DNA from: Acidovorax sp.
Lineage (GTDB): Bacteria; Pseudomonadota; Gammaproteobacteria; Burkholderiales; Burkholderiaceae_C
DNA: 64,000 nt
NCBI RefSeq assembly: GCF_027492855.1
Contig: NZ_JAPUDY010000066.1
Span: 1 to 64,000 of the forward strand
Direction of reading: 5' to 3'
Below the pieces are notes generated by a model. It was not told the origin of the DNA. It saw nothing but the letters and a program-made list of their open reading frames with translations, and did not search any database. The first letter of the stretch is position 1, and each line of letters starts with the position of its first letter. Made by a program: the position numbers and the translations under genes. This document shows positions 20,413-29,906 of the stretch, piece by piece.

Positions 20413-21105
20413 ATGCACCGCATCCTGCTCATTGACGACGACGCACAGCTCGGCCCGCCGCTGGCCATATATTTCCAGCGGTTCGAGCTGGAGCTGGTCC
20501 ACGCCCTCAAACCCAGCGACGGCCTGGCCCAGTTGGGGGTGGGGGGCTTTGATGCCGCCATCCTGGATGTGATGCTGCCCGAGATGGATGGCTTTGAGCT
20601 GTGCCGCACCATCCGCAAGCAGGGCGACCTGCCCATCGTGATGCTCACGGCGCGCGGCGAGGTGATGGACCGCGTGGTGGGGCTGGAGCTGGGGGCGGAC
20701 GACTACCTGCCCAAGCCCTTTGAGCCGCGTGAGTTGGTGGCGCGCCTGCAGACCGTGCTGCGCCGCCGCAGGGGGCCGGGGCAGGGGGCCGCCGCCGTGG
20801 AGTCGCTGGAGTTCGAGGGGCTCACCATCGACGCCGCCCGTCGCAGCGTGCTGCGCCAGGGCGCTGCAGTGGAGTTGACCGGCACCGAGTTCGACCTTTT
20901 GCACCTGCTGGCCCGAGAGCCCGGCAAGGTGTTCAGCCGCGACGACATCCTGAACCAATTGCGCGGGCACGAGGCCGAGCTGTACACCCGCGCCGTGGAC
21001 ATCGTGGTGAGCCGCCTGCGCAAGAAGCTGGAGCCGCTGGACTGCATCAAGACGCTGCGCAACGCCGGGTATTCGCTGGCCCTGCGGCGGGCCGCAGCAC
21101 CATGA
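20413..21105 (+). CDS. OmpR/CpxR-family response regulator
   Basis: A 230-residue two-component regulator. The receiver domain has ILLIDDDAQLG, the phospho-acceptor Asp in AILDVMLPEMDG, VMLTARGE and the Lys in LPKPFEPREL. The C-terminal winged helix has FEGLTIDAARRSVLR, LTGTEFDLLHLLA and VDIVVSRLRKKLE. The ATG at 20413 is used; a TTG two codons upstream is possible. It overlaps the kinase gene by 4 bp (ATGA). With the Spy-like gene upstream it resembles CpxR-type control of envelope stress. Confidence 0.92.
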   Translation: MHRILLIDDDAQLGPPLAIYFQRFELELVHALKPSDGLAQLGVGGFDAAILDVMLPEMDGFELCRTIRKQGDLPIVMLTARGEVMDRVVGLELGADDYLPKPFEPRELVARLQTVLRRRRGPGQGAAAVESLEFEGLTIDAARRSVLRQGAAVELTGTEFDLLHLLAREPGKVFSRDDILNQLRGHEAELYTRAVDIVVSRLRKKLEPLDCIKTLRNAGYSLALRRAAAP

Positions 21106-22487
21106 AGAGGCACAACACCGACCCAGCCCACGACCCGGACTGCCCGTGGCACCACCGAGCGCGGTATGCCGTGGGGTACTCGCTGCGCATCCGCCTGGTG
21201 CTGGTGTTCGTGGCATTGGCCGTGACGGTCGCAGTCACCTTCATGGGTGGGGTGCAGAAGGCCGTGGCCGTGGGGTGGCGCGAGGCGGCCCGCCCACTGC
21301 TGATGGACTATGTGGACCGGCTGACCGCCGAGATCGGCAACCCCCCGAGCGTCGAGCGCGCGCAGGCCATCGCCGACCGCCTGCCCGTCACGCTGCGCAT
21401 TGACGGCCCGACGATTCACTGGGCCTCCCACCCCGACCAGCCGCGTCCCCATTGGATGACCGACAAGCTCCGCCAGGACAATCACTGGGCGGGCGACGAA
21501 AACGGCCACGGCCTGCTGCAGCGCACGACGGCAGACGGGCACCACATCGAATTTGGCGTGAATGCCATGCTGTGGGAAAAGCGCCCGCGCATTGCCTGGG
21601 GCACGCTCACGGTGCTGCTGCTGATGACCGCACTGGCCTTTGTGTACGTGCGCCATCTGTTGCGGCCGCTGGACGACATCCGCCAAGGCGCCCAGCGCTT
21701 TGGCGACGGCAATTTTGCCCAGCCCATCCCGGTGCGGCACGCGCACCGGCCTGACGAGCTGGGGCAACTGGCCGCCACCATCAACACCATGGGCGACGAC
21801 ATCCACCAGATGCTGGAAGCCAAGCGCGCCTTGTTGCTGGCCATGAGCCATGAGCTGCGCAGCCCGCTGACCCGGGCCCGGCTGAACACCGAGTTGCTGC
21901 CCGAGACCGCCGACGTCGAAGCCCAGCGGCTGGCCCTGCTGCGCGACCTGGGGGAGATGGCTGGCCTTATTTCCGACCTGCTGGAGAGCGAGCGCCTGGC
22001 CGGGCGCCATGCCGCGCTGCACCGCGAGCCCACCGACCTCACGGAACTGGCGCGCGAGGTGATTGCCGAGCTCGGCTCGCGCCACGCTGGCGCGGCCAGC
22101 ATTGTTCTGCATGCCCCGCCAGACCTGCCCACCATCCGGCTCGACCGCTCCCGCCTGCGGCTGTTGCTGCGCAACCTGTTGGACAACAGCCTGCGCCACA
22201 GCGAATCCGGCGCATTGCCCCCCGAACTGCATCTGCGGCTGCAAGAGGATCGCCGCGTGGTAGAGCTGGAGGTGCGCGACCATGGCCGTGGCGTGCCCCC
22301 CGAGCACCTGCCCCACCTGGCCCAGGCGTTCTACCGCCCAGACACGGCCCGCCAGCGCACCACGGGCGGGGTGGGGTTAGGCCTGTACCTGTGCCGCCTG
22401 GTGGCCCAGGCGCATGACGGGCAGTTGCACATGCGCAATGCAGAGCCCGGCCTGTCGGTCACCGTGCGGCTGCCGGTGGTGGAGTAA
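21102..22487 (+). CDS. sensor histidine kinase (CpxA-like)
   Basis: A 461-residue membrane kinase. The first membrane helix is at about residues 28-48 (IRLVLVFVALAVTVAVTFMG), then comes a His-rich periplasmic domain of about 115 residues, a second helix (LTVLLLMTALAFVYV) and a HAMP domain (LLRPLDDIRQGAQRF). The phosphorylated His is in LAMSHELRSPLTR. The N box is LRNLLDNSLRHS and the G boxes are VRDHGRGVPP and GVGLGLYLCR. It overlaps the regulator gene by 4 bp and they surely form a pair. The cognate signal is unknown, but the periplasmic domain holds several His and Trp residues. Confidence 0.92.
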   Translation: MKRHNTDPAHDPDCPWHHRARYAVGYSLRIRLVLVFVALAVTVAVTFMGGVQKAVAVGWREAARPLLMDYVDRLTAEIGNPPSVERAQAIADRLPVTLRIDGPTIHWASHPDQPRPHWMTDKLRQDNHWAGDENGHGLLQRTTADGHHIEFGVNAMLWEKRPRIAWGTLTVLLLMTALAFVYVRHLLRPLDDIRQGAQRFGDGNFAQPIPVRHAHRPDELGQLAATINTMGDDIHQMLEAKRALLLAMSHELRSPLTRARLNTELLPETADVEAQRLALLRDLGEMAGLISDLLESERLAGRHAALHREPTDLTELAREVIAELGSRHAGAASIVLHAPPDLPTIRLDRSRLRLLLRNLLDNSLRHSESGALPPELHLRLQEDRRVVELEVRDHGRGVPPEHLPHLAQAFYRPDTARQRTTGGVGLGLYLCRLVAQAHDGQLHMRNAEPGLSVTVRLPVVE

Positions 22488-22489
22488 TT

Positions 22490-22586
22490 CCGTTTCTCAA
22501 TCGATCGAGCACGCGAAGGCGAAGCGCAGACAGTGCTGTAGCACGGCAAGCGAAGCCGACAAAGTGATCGGTTGATTTAGAAATGG
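22490..22586. repeat. quasi-palindromic element after the sensor kinase
   Basis: The ends CCGTTTCTCAATCGATC and GATCGGTTGATTTAGAAATGG form an imperfect inverted repeat enclosing about 60 bp, at whose centre is GTGCT-GT-AGCAC (22533-22544). GAAGGCGAAGC and AAGCGAAGCC flank the centre. It begins 3 bp after the kinase stop codon and could fold into one long hairpin. It may act in termination or be a small miniature element; no transposase is nearby. Confidence 0.55.
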
Positions 22587-22724
22587 AATAAGCCACCTGC
22601 GTGCTGTATGGACGGGTTGTGTGCAGAGAGCAGGGCACACATGCGCTTGCAGGCACTTGTATGCGCTTGGATAGTGCAGCCACATGCGGGCTTGCCGCCT
22701 GACCATGGATAGGCGGATGGGTGT

Positions 22725-22786
22725 AAAAATGGCATCCAGCGCTTGTTGAATAAGCGCTAGATGCTATTGATTTGGTAGCAATTTGC
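22725..22786. repeat. intergenic palindromic repeat copy
   Basis: GCATC-C-AGCGCTT, loop GTTGAAT, AAGCGCT-A-GATGC (22732-22764) followed by TATTGATTTGGTAGC. The same architecture occurs in the copies at 6851, 19346 and 34510. Confidence 0.8.
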
Positions 22787-22884
22787 TTGCTGGCCCCTGC
22801 AAAAAAAGGGCGTTTTCTCTCTTGGCTCCCTTCTTGCTGTTGGATACTCAGCCTTGCTGAATCACCAGGTTTTCTGGTGTTTAC

Positions 22885-22898
22885 CCTGTATATACAGG
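22885..22898. promoter_or_regulatory. candidate HutC operator upstream of the ABC transporter genes
   Basis: CCTGTATATACAGG is a perfect 14 bp palindrome. It shares the core TGTATATACA with the site just before hutH (26469-26482). HutC of Pseudomonas binds a CTTGTATGTACAAG-like site, so both are plausible operators for the HutC encoded at 25608. It lies about 90 bp before the first transporter gene. Confidence 0.75.
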
Positions 22899-22986
22899 TA
22901 TGCCGCCAATGCCATCATGTCGGCTGGTATGCGGGTGCAGCCCGGCCAGGGTAGGCCAAGGTACTTTCTTCAAACAGGAGCAGATG

Positions 22987-23952
22987 ATGACTCGATCGGT
23001 TGTGAAATGGACGTCGCTGGCGGCGGCAACGGCATGCGTAATGGCCCTGGCCACACCGGCCCAGGCGCAAGAAACCAAGATTGTGCTGGGCATGTCGGGC
23101 TGGACGGGCTTTGCGCCCCTGACGCTGGCTGACAAGGCGGGCATCTTCAAGAAGAACGGCCTCGATGTGGAGATCAAGATGATCCCCCAGAAGGACCGCC
23201 ACCTGGCCCTGGCCTCCAAGGCCATCCAGTGCGCCGCCACCACGGTGGAGACCCATGTCGCCTGGAACACCAACGGCGTGCCCATCGTGCAGATCTTCCA
23301 GTTGGACAAGTCGTATGGCGCCGACGGCCTGGCCGTGCGCAATGACGTCAAGAGTTTTGCCGACCTCAAGGGCAAGACCATCGGCGTGAGCGCGCCCGGC
23401 ACGGCCCCGTATTTCGGCCTGGCCTGGATGTTGTCCAAGAACGGCATGAGCCTCAAGGACGTGAAGATCGTTTCGCTGGAGCCCCAGCCTGCTGCCCAGG
23501 CCTTTGTGTCGGGCCAGAACGACGGCGCCATGACCTACGAGCCCTATCTGTCCACCGTGCGCGCCAACCCCGCCGCCGGCAAAATTTTGGCCACCACCAT
23601 CGACTACCCCATGGTGATGGACACCGTGGGCTGCGACCCCACGTGGCTCAAGGCCAACCCCAAGGCCGCGCAGGCACTGGCCAACTCGTACTTCCAGGCA
23701 CTCGAGATGATCAAGGCCGACCCCACCAAGTCCAACGAGATCATGGGCGCAGCCGTCAAGCAGACCGGCGAGGCGTTCGCCAAGTCGGCGGCCTTCCTGC
23801 GCTGGCAAGACAAGGCCGCGAACCAGAAGTTCTTTGCGGGTGAGCTCACAGCCTTCATGAAGGATGCCAGCGCGATCCTGCTCGAAGCGGGCGTCATCCG
23901 TAAGCAGCCCGAGAACTTCCAGGCGATGTTCGACGACAGCTTCATCAAATAA
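22987..23952 (+). CDS. NitT/TauT-type ABC transporter substrate-binding protein
   Basis: A 321-residue periplasmic binding protein of the NMT1/SsuA/TauA fold. It has a signal peptide ending TPAQAQE, then LGMSGWTGFAPLTLADKAG, the usual first-lobe start. AGGAG at 22976 points to the ATG at 22987, with another ATG one codon earlier. Related proteins bind sulfonates, nitrate, pyrimidines or other small organics. Here the operon ends in hutC and carries a likely HutC site, so histidine, urocanate or a related imidazole compound is the inferred ligand; the sequence alone does not prove this. Confidence 0.85.
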   Translation: MTRSVVKWTSLAAATACVMALATPAQAQETKIVLGMSGWTGFAPLTLADKAGIFKKNGLDVEIKMIPQKDRHLALASKAIQCAATTVETHVAWNTNGVPIVQIFQLDKSYGADGLAVRNDVKSFADLKGKTIGVSAPGTAPYFGLAWMLSKNGMSLKDVKIVSLEPQPAAQAFVSGQNDGAMTYEPYLSTVRANPAAGKILATTIDYPMVMDTVGCDPTWLKANPKAAQALANSYFQALEMIKADPTKSNEIMGAAVKQTGEAFAKSAAFLRWQDKAANQKFFAGELTAFMKDASAILLEAGVIRKQPENFQAMFDDSFIK

Positions 23953-23975
23953 GCAGCCATCACAAGGATTGATCC

Positions 23976-24812
23976 ATGAGTCGCGTGATGGGTGTTGCAC
24001 CTTCGCCAGAGCCAGAGCGGCCTCGCCGCCGGGCCCTGGCCCCGTTAGAGCCTGTGAGCACCCGCACGCGGCTGGTGTTGGGGGTGGCGTTTTTCATATT
24101 GTTCTTCGCTGCCTGGGCCGCGTTCACGCTGGGGGGCTTTGTCTCGCCCACGTTCCTGGCCAGCCCCATCACCATGGCCAAGGAAGGCTGGCTGCTGTTC
24201 ACCGAGTTCGGCTTTTTGCACGACATCGGCATGACGGTGTGGCGTGTGCTCGGCGGCTTCATCATGGCGGCCATCGTGGCGGTGCCGCTGGGCATCGCGA
24301 TGGGTGCGCACAAGGGGGTGGAGGCTTTTCTTGAGCCCTTCGTGTCCTTTTGCCGCTACCTTCCCGCCTCGGCCTTCATTCCGCTCTTGATCCTGTGGGC
24401 GGGCCTGGGCGAGATGCAAAAACTGCTCGTGATCTTCATCGGCTCGGTGTTCCAGATCATCCTGATGGTGGCCGTGATCGTGGGCAATGCCCGCAAGGAC
24501 CTCGTGGAGGCGGCCTACACGCTGGGCTCCAGCCCCACGGGCATCGTGCGCCGCGTGTTGATTCCGGGGGCCGCCCCCGACATCGCCGAGACCCTGCGCC
24601 TGGTGCTGGGCTGGGCCTGGACTTACGTGATCGTGGCCGAGCTGATCGGCTCGTCATCGGGCATCGGCCACATGATCACCGACAGCCAGGCGCTGCTCAA
24701 CACCGGCCAGATTATCTTCGGCATCATCGTCATCGGCCTTATCGGGCTGGTGTCCGATACCTTGTTCAAGTTCGTCAACCGCCGCCTGTTTGCCTGGAGT
24801 GCCCTGCGATGA
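23976..24812 (+). CDS. NitT/TauT-type ABC transporter permease
   Basis: A 278-residue inner-membrane permease with about six helices. The cytoplasmic coupling (EAA-like) loop reads VEAAYTLGSSPTGIVRRVLI-PGAAPDI, and the following LRLVLGWAWTYVIVAELIG is typical of SsuC/TauC. It has a Pro/Arg-rich N-terminal cytoplasmic tail. It lies 23 bp after the binding-protein gene and overlaps the ATPase gene by 4 bp (ATGA). Confidence 0.9.
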   Translation: MSRVMGVAPSPEPERPRRRALAPLEPVSTRTRLVLGVAFFILFFAAWAAFTLGGFVSPTFLASPITMAKEGWLLFTEFGFLHDIGMTVWRVLGGFIMAAIVAVPLGIAMGAHKGVEAFLEPFVSFCRYLPASAFIPLLILWAGLGEMQKLLVIFIGSVFQIILMVAVIVGNARKDLVEAAYTLGSSPTGIVRRVLIPGAAPDIAETLRLVLGWAWTYVIVAELIGSSSGIGHMITDSQALLNTGQIIFGIIVIGLIGLVSDTLFKFVNRRLFAWSALR

Positions 24813-25591
24813 GCCCGCTGCTGTCCATCCAAGGTGTTTCGCGCACCTTCGTCAGCCCCAAGGGGCAGACCACCCAGGCCCTGCTGCCCGTGGATTTCGA
24901 TGTGGCGGAGAACGATTTCGTGACCATCCTCGGCCCTTCGGGCTGCGGCAAGTCGACCATGCTGCGCATCGTGGCGGGGCTTGATCACCCCACTGCGGGC
25001 CGTGTGCTGCTGGGCGGCCGCCCGGTGGAAGGCCCCGGCGCAGACCGTGGCATGGTGTTCCAGAGCTACACGCTGTTCCCCTGGCTCACCATCGAGCAGA
25101 ACATCCGCTTCGGCCTGCGCGAGCGTGGTATGCCCGAGGCACAGCAAAAAGAGCGCGCCGCGTACTTCATCGCCAAGGTGGGGCTGCGCGGCTTCGAGCA
25201 GCACTTTCCCAAGCAGCTGTCGGGCGGCATGCAGCAACGCACCGCCATTGCGCGCGCACTGGCCAACGACCCCAAGATATTGCTCATGGACGAGCCTTTC
25301 GGCGCCCTGGACAATCAGACCCGCGTGCTCATGCAGGAACTGCTCTTGGGCATCTGGGAGGCCGAGCGCAAGACCGTGCTTTTTGTCACCCACGACATCG
25401 ATGAGGCCATCTTCATGGCCAACCGCGTGGCCGTGTTCAGCGCCCGGCCCGGCCGCATCAAGACCGAACTGGCCGTGGACCTGCCGCACCCGCGCCACTA
25501 CACGATCAAGACCAGCCCGGAATTCATGGCCTTGAAGGCGCGTTTGACGGAAGAGATCCGCGCCGAATCCATGGCGGCCGATCTGCACTGA
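24809..25591 (+). CDS. NitT/TauT-type ABC transporter ATP-binding protein
   Basis: A 260-residue ATPase partner of the upstream permease. Walker A is LGPSGCGKSTML, the Q loop is VFQSYTLFPW, the signature is LSGGMQQRTAIARAL, Walker B is ILLMDEPFGALD, and the switch His is in FVTHDIDEAI. All key residues are present. The start overlaps the permease stop. It ends 16 bp before hutC, suggesting that the repressor is cotranscribed with the transporter. Confidence 0.92.
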   Translation: MSPLLSIQGVSRTFVSPKGQTTQALLPVDFDVAENDFVTILGPSGCGKSTMLRIVAGLDHPTAGRVLLGGRPVEGPGADRGMVFQSYTLFPWLTIEQNIRFGLRERGMPEAQQKERAAYFIAKVGLRGFEQHFPKQLSGGMQQRTAIARALANDPKILLMDEPFGALDNQTRVLMQELLLGIWEAERKTVLFVTHDIDEAIFMANRVAVFSARPGRIKTELAVDLPHPRHYTIKTSPEFMALKARLTEEIRAESMAADLH

Positions 25592-25607
25592 TGAACGTGT
25601 TGACCCT

Positions 25608-26426
25608 ATGAGCGCCCGTCCTTCCCCTCGTCCCGCCGTTGCTGCGCGCAGCGTTGGCCGCGTTGCTGCCCCGTCCCAGGGCGCGGCAGCCGTGGCTGCG
25701 CCTGTGGCCATGGCGCTGTACGAGCAGGTCAAGGACCATATCTCGCGCAAGATCCAGGAAGGCGTTTGGCGCGCGGGCGACCGCCTGCCGTCCGAGAACG
25801 AGCTGGTCACTCAGTTCGGTATTTCGCGCATGACGGTGAACCGCGCGCTGCGCGAGCTGGTGGAGCAGGGCCGCATCGTGCGCGTGGCCGGTGTGGGCAG
25901 CTTTGTGGCCGAAGACAAGCCCCAGTCCACGTTGCTGCAGATCGCCAACCTGGCCAGCGAGATCCGCCAGCGTGGGCACGACTATCGCTGCGACGTGCTG
26001 GCGGTGGAGCGTATCTCGGCCGCTCTCGAAGTGGCCGCCGCGCTGGACCTGCGCACGGGGGAGTCGGTGTTCCACTCGCTGTGCGTCCACCGCGAGGACG
26101 GCCTGCCCGTGCAGCTTGAAGACCGTTATGTGAACCCGCGCCAGGTGCCCCAGTTCGCCGCGCAGGATTTCACGCTGCTGCAACCCTCCGAATACCTGGT
26201 GCGCAACGTGCCCTTCGACCAGATCGAGCATGTGGTCGATGCCGTCATGCCCACCGCCGAGCAGGCCACGCTGCTGGAGATGTCGCCGCAGGAGCCTTGC
26301 CTGCTGCTGACCCGCCGCACCTGGTCGCGCGGCGTGCCGATCACCGTGGTGCGCTGCCTGCACCCCGCTACTCGTTACCGCCTGGGCAGCCGCTTCCGAG
26401 CCGACGGCAATCCCGTCGCCGGTTGA
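25608..26426 (+). CDS. hutC: histidine utilisation repressor
   Basis: A 272-residue GntR-family regulator. The N-terminal 30 residues are a low-complexity Ala/Arg extension. The winged helix-turn-helix follows ([41 protein letters not shown]), then a UTRA effector domain ([30 protein letters not shown]). HutC repressors release DNA on binding urocanate. Two matching palindromes, before the transporter operon and before hutH, are the likely operators. The long N-terminal extension makes an internal start conceivable, but MALYEQV lacks a clear ribosome-binding site. Confidence 0.92.
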   Translation: MSARPSPRPAVAARSVGRVAAPSQGAAAVAAPVAMALYEQVKDHISRKIQEGVWRAGDRLPSENELVTQFGISRMTVNRALRELVEQGRIVRVAGVGSFVAEDKPQSTLLQIANLASEIRQRGHDYRCDVLAVERISAALEVAAALDLRTGESVFHSLCVHREDGLPVQLEDRYVNPRQVPQFAAQDFTLLQPSEYLVRNVPFDQIEHVVDAVMPTAEQATLLEMSPQEPCLLLTRRTWSRGVPITVVRCLHPATRYRLGSRFRADGNPVAG

Positions 26427-26468
26427 AAGTTTTTCGCCAAAAGCCCAGAATTCTTACGCTTGTACCTA

Positions 26469-26482
26469 CTTGTATATACAGG
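26469..26482. promoter_or_regulatory. candidate HutC operator overlapping the hutH leader
   Basis: CTTGTATATACAGG, a near-perfect palindrome around TGTATATACA, ends 9 bp before the hutH ATG and overlaps the only ribosome-binding-like sequence (AGGA). It shares 13 of 14 bases with the site at 22885. Repressor bound here would block hutH expression directly. Confidence 0.75.
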
Positions 26483-26491
26483 ATCGACGCC

Positions 26492-28033
26492 ATGACAAAA
26501 AACACCGTTTCATCTCTGACCCTGCACCCCGGCCGCGTCACGCTGGCCGAGCTGCGCAGCATCCATGCCGCGCCCGTGCAACTGTCGCTGGACCCATCGG
26601 CCCGTGCGCTCATGCAGGCATCGCTGGCCACGGTGCAGCGCATCGTCGATGAAGACCAGGTGGTTTATGGCATCAACACCGGCTTCGGCAAGCTCGCCAG
26701 CACAAAAATAGCCCACGAGCGCCTGGCCGAACTGCAGCGCAACCTGGTGCTGTCGCACAGCGTGGGCACGGGTGATGCGCTGCCCGATGAGGTGGTGCGC
26801 CTCATCCTGGCCACCAAGGCCGTCAGCCTGGCGCGCGGGCACTCAGGCATCCGCCCCGAGATCGCGGATGCATTGCTGGCCCTGGCCAATGCCAACGTGC
26901 TGCCCGTGATTCCGGCCAAAGGTTCGGTGGGTGCCTCGGGTGATTTGGCACCGCTGGCGCACCTGGCCTGCGTGTTGATTGGCGAAGGGCAGGCCAAGGT
27001 CAACGGTGCCGTGGTGTCGGGTGCCGAGGCCATGCGCTCCATCGGTTTGCAGCCGTTTGTGCTGGGCCCCAAGGAAGGGCTGGCGCTGCTCAACGGCACG
27101 CAGGTGTCCACCTCGCTGGCGCTGGTCGGGCTGTTTGGCGCCGAGAGCGTGTTCGCCGCAGCGCTGGTGGCAGGCTGCCTCTCGCTCGAAGCGATCAAGG
27201 GCTCGGTCAAACCCTTCGACGCGCGCATTCATGAGGCGCGCGGCCAGGCTGGGCAGATCGCCGTGGCCGCTGCCGTGCGCGCCTTGCTCGACGGCAGCGC
27301 CATCGACCCCTCGCACCCGAACTGCGGCCGCGTGCAAGACCCGTATTCCATCCGCTGCGTGCCACAGGTGATGGGTGCGTGCCTCGATAACCTGCACCAT
27401 GCCGCGCGCGTGCTGACCATCGAGGCGAATGCGGCGTCCGACAACCCGCTCGTTTTCGACAATGGCGACGTGATCTCCGGCGGCAACTTCCACGCCGAGC
27501 CCGTGGCCTTTGTGGCCGACATCATCGCGCTGGCCGTGGCCGAGATCGGTGCCATCTCCGAGCGTCGCCTGTCGCTGCTGCTTGACCCTGGCCTCTCGGG
27601 CCTGCCCGCCTTCCTCATCCGCGACAGCGGCGTGAACTCGGGCTTCATGATCGCGCAGGTCACCGCCGCCGCGCTGGCCGCCGAGAACCAGTGCCTGGCC
27701 AACCCCAGCAGCGTGACCAGCCTGCCCACATCGGCCAACCAGGAAGACCATGTCTCCATGGCCACCTATGGCGCGCGGCGCCTTGCAGACATGGTGCGCA
27801 ACGCCGCAGTCATGGTGGGCATCGAAGCCATGGCCGCAGCCCAGGGCATGGAGTTCGACCGCGCTCTGAAGTCATCGCCTTTGGTGGAAGACCAATTCGC
27901 CGCCATCCGCCAGCGCGTGGCCTACCTGGAGCAAGACCGCTTCCTCGCCACCGACATCGAATCCATGCGCGAATGGGCCCAGCAGTCCGCATGGCCCCAA
28001 GCGCTTACGCAATGCCTGCCTAGCTTCGCCTGA
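26492..28033 (+). CDS. hutH: histidine ammonia-lyase
   Basis: First step of histidine breakdown: L-histidine to trans-urocanate plus ammonia. It has 513 residues, the normal length. [15 protein letters not shown] contains the Ala148-Ser149-Gly150 triad that cyclises to the MIO cofactor. [12 protein letters not shown] near the N-terminus and the conserved [14 protein letters not shown] are also present. The ATG at 26492 is selected because upstream codons overlap hutC and the operator. It is 40 bp before hutU, and AGGAGCACACC marks the next start. Confidence 0.97.
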   Translation: MTKNTVSSLTLHPGRVTLAELRSIHAAPVQLSLDPSARALMQASLATVQRIVDEDQVVYGINTGFGKLASTKIAHERLAELQRNLVLSHSVGTGDALPDEVVRLILATKAVSLARGHSGIRPEIADALLALANANVLPVIPAKGSVGASGDLAPLAHLACVLIGEGQAKVNGAVVSGAEAMRSIGLQPFVLGPKEGLALLNGTQVSTSLALVGLFGAESVFAAALVAGCLSLEAIKGSVKPFDARIHEARGQAGQIAVAAAVRALLDGSAIDPSHPNCGRVQDPYSIRCVPQVMGACLDNLHHAARVLTIEANAASDNPLVFDNGDVISGGNFHAEPVAFVADIIALAVAEIGAISERRLSLLLDPGLSGLPAFLIRDSGVNSGFMIAQVTAAALAAENQCLANPSSVTSLPTSANQEDHVSMATYGARRLADMVRNAAVMVGIEAMAAAQGMEFDRALKSSPLVEDQFAAIRQRVAYLEQDRFLATDIESMREWAQQSAWPQALTQCLPSFA

Positions 28034-28073
28034 TCCATTTTTCTTCACGTCCCACCATTCACAGGAGCACACC

Positions 28074-29804
28074 ATGAACGCCAACGACGCCATCATTGCT
28101 GCCGCAGCTTCCGTAAACACCGACCCCCGCCACGACGCCAGCCGCGTGATCCGCGCGCCGCGCGGCAGCAGCATCACCTGCAAGAACTGGCTGATCGAAG
28201 CCGCCTACCGCATGATCCAGAACAACCTGGACGCCGAGGTGGCCGAGCGCCCGCAAGACCTTGTGGTCTATGGCGGCATTGGCCGTGCCGCGCGCAACTG
28301 GGAGTGTTATGACCAGATCCTCGCCTCGCTCAAGGACCTGAACGCCGACGAAACCCTGCTCATCCAGTCCGGCAAGCCCGTGGGCGTGTTCAAGACCCAC
28401 GCCAACGCGCCCCGCGTGCTGCTGGCCAACTCCAACCTGGTGCCCCAGTGGGCCAACTGGGAGCATTTCAGCGAGCTGGACCAGAAGGGCCTGTTCATGT
28501 ACGGCCAGATGACCGCTGGCAGCTGGATCTACATCGGCACGCAAGGCATCGTGCAGGGCACCTACGAGACCTTTGCCGAGGCGGGCCGCAAGCACTACGG
28601 CGGCTCGCTCGCAGGCAAGTGGATTCTCACGGCGGGCCTGGGCGGCATGGGCGGCGCGCAGCCGCTGGCAGCCACGTTCGCAGGCGCGGTGTCGCTCAAC
28701 ATCGAGTGCCAGCAAAGCAGCATCGACTTTCGCCTGCGCACCCGCTACGTGGACAAGCAGGCCAAGGACATCGACGATGCCATCGCGCTCATCAAGCACC
28801 ACACGGAACGCAAGGAAGCCATCTCCATCGCGCTGCTGGGCAACGCGGCCGACGTACTGCCCGAGCTGGTGAAACGCGCCAAGGCGGGCGGTTTGAAGCC
28901 CGACCTGGTCACCGACCAGACCTCTGCCCACGACCTCGTCAACGGCTACCTGCCGAGCGAGTGGACGGTGGAGCAATGGCGCGCCGCGCAGCAGGACGTG
29001 ACCCAGCACGAGGTGCTGAAGAAGGCTGCTGCCCGTTCCTGCGCCGTGCACGTGCAGGCCATGCTCGACTTCCAATCGATGGGCATCCCCACGGTGGACT
29101 ACGGCAACAACATCCGCCAGGTGGCGTTTGACGAAGGCGTGAAAAACGCGTTCGACTTCCCCGGCTTCGTACCCGCCTACATCCGCCCGCTGTTCTGCGA
29201 AGGCAAGGGTCCGTTCCGCTGGGTGGCGCTTTCGGGCGACCCGGAAGACATCCGCAAGACCGACGCCAAGATCAAAGAGCTGTTCCCCGAGAACAAGCAT
29301 GTGCACCGCTGGCTCGACATGGCGGGCGAACGCATCGCCTTCCAGGGCCTGCCTGCGCGCATCTGCTGGCTGGGCCTGGGTGAGCGCCATATCGCGGGCC
29401 TGGCCTTCAACGAGATGGTGAAAAACGGCGAACTGAAGGCGCCCATCGTGATCGGCCGCGACCACCTCGATACCGGCAGCGTGGCCAGCCCCAACCGTGA
29501 AACCGAGGCCATGAAGGACGGCACCGACGCCGTGAGCGACTGGCCGCTGCTCAACGCGCTGCTCAACACCGCAGGCGGTGCCACCTGGGTCAGCCTGCAC
29601 CACGGCGGCGGCGTGGGCATGGGCTACTCGCAACATTCGGGCATGGTCATCGTGGCCGATGGCACGGACGATGCCGCCGAGCGCCTGGCGCGCGTGCTGG
29701 TCAACGACTGCGGCAGCGGCGTGATGCGCCATGCCGACGCGGGCTACGAACTGGCTGTGGAAACGGCCAAAAAGCAGGGCCTGAAGCTGCCCATGGTGAA
29801 GTAA
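28074..29804 (+). CDS. hutU: urocanate hydratase
   Basis: Converts urocanate to 4-imidazolone-5-propionate using tightly bound NAD+. It has 576 residues. The NAD-binding region is [18 protein letters not shown], and [30 protein letters not shown] and [15 protein letters not shown] are urocanase signatures. The Cys of ARICWLG (about residue 431) lies where the catalytic Cys of the P. putida enzyme is expected. It follows hutH closely and is separated from the rest of the hut genes by a four-kilobase inserted cassette. Confidence 0.97.
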   Translation: MNANDAIIAAAASVNTDPRHDASRVIRAPRGSSITCKNWLIEAAYRMIQNNLDAEVAERPQDLVVYGGIGRAARNWECYDQILASLKDLNADETLLIQSGKPVGVFKTHANAPRVLLANSNLVPQWANWEHFSELDQKGLFMYGQMTAGSWIYIGTQGIVQGTYETFAEAGRKHYGGSLAGKWILTAGLGGMGGAQPLAATFAGAVSLNIECQQSSIDFRLRTRYVDKQAKDIDDAIALIKHHTERKEAISIALLGNAADVLPELVKRAKAGGLKPDLVTDQTSAHDLVNGYLPSEWTVEQWRAAQQDVTQHEVLKKAAARSCAVHVQAMLDFQSMGIPTVDYGNNIRQVAFDEGVKNAFDFPGFVPAYIRPLFCEGKGPFRWVALSGDPEDIRKTDAKIKELFPENKHVHRWLDMAGERIAFQGLPARICWLGLGERHIAGLAFNEMVKNGELKAPIVIGRDHLDTGSVASPNRETEAMKDGTDAVSDWPLLNALLNTAGGATWVSLHHGGGVGMGYSQHSGMVIVADGTDDAAERLARVLVNDCGSGVMRHADAGYELAVETAKKQGLKLPMVK

Positions 29805-29845
29805 CCCAGAGGAGGGCGCGACCGGAATTTGAAAAAAGGGAACGG

Positions 29846-29866
29846 CATTCCCATTCGGTGGGAATG
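29846..29866. promoter_or_regulatory. inverted repeat upstream of the IclR gene, candidate operator
   Basis: CATTCCCA, spacer TTCGG, TGGGAATG: a perfect 8 bp inverted repeat located about 40 bp before the preferred start of the IclR-family gene. IclR-type regulators often bind such GGAA/TTCC palindromes and autoregulate. It is distinct from the HutC-type sites, which suggests separate control of the cassette that follows. Confidence 0.55.
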
Positions 29867-29906
29867 TTGGGTATGAATGCCGCTGCAATCCTTTGATACT
29901 GAGTCC

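Larger units (their letters stand above)
22488..22986. other. intergenic region upstream of the hut block
   Basis: A gap of about 500 bp after the sensor kinase. It holds a 97 bp quasi-palindromic element (22490-22586), a family palindrome (22725-22786), and a perfect TGTATATACA-centred palindrome (22885-22898) likely bound by HutC. No RNA gene or additional CDS is supported. Confidence 0.7.
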
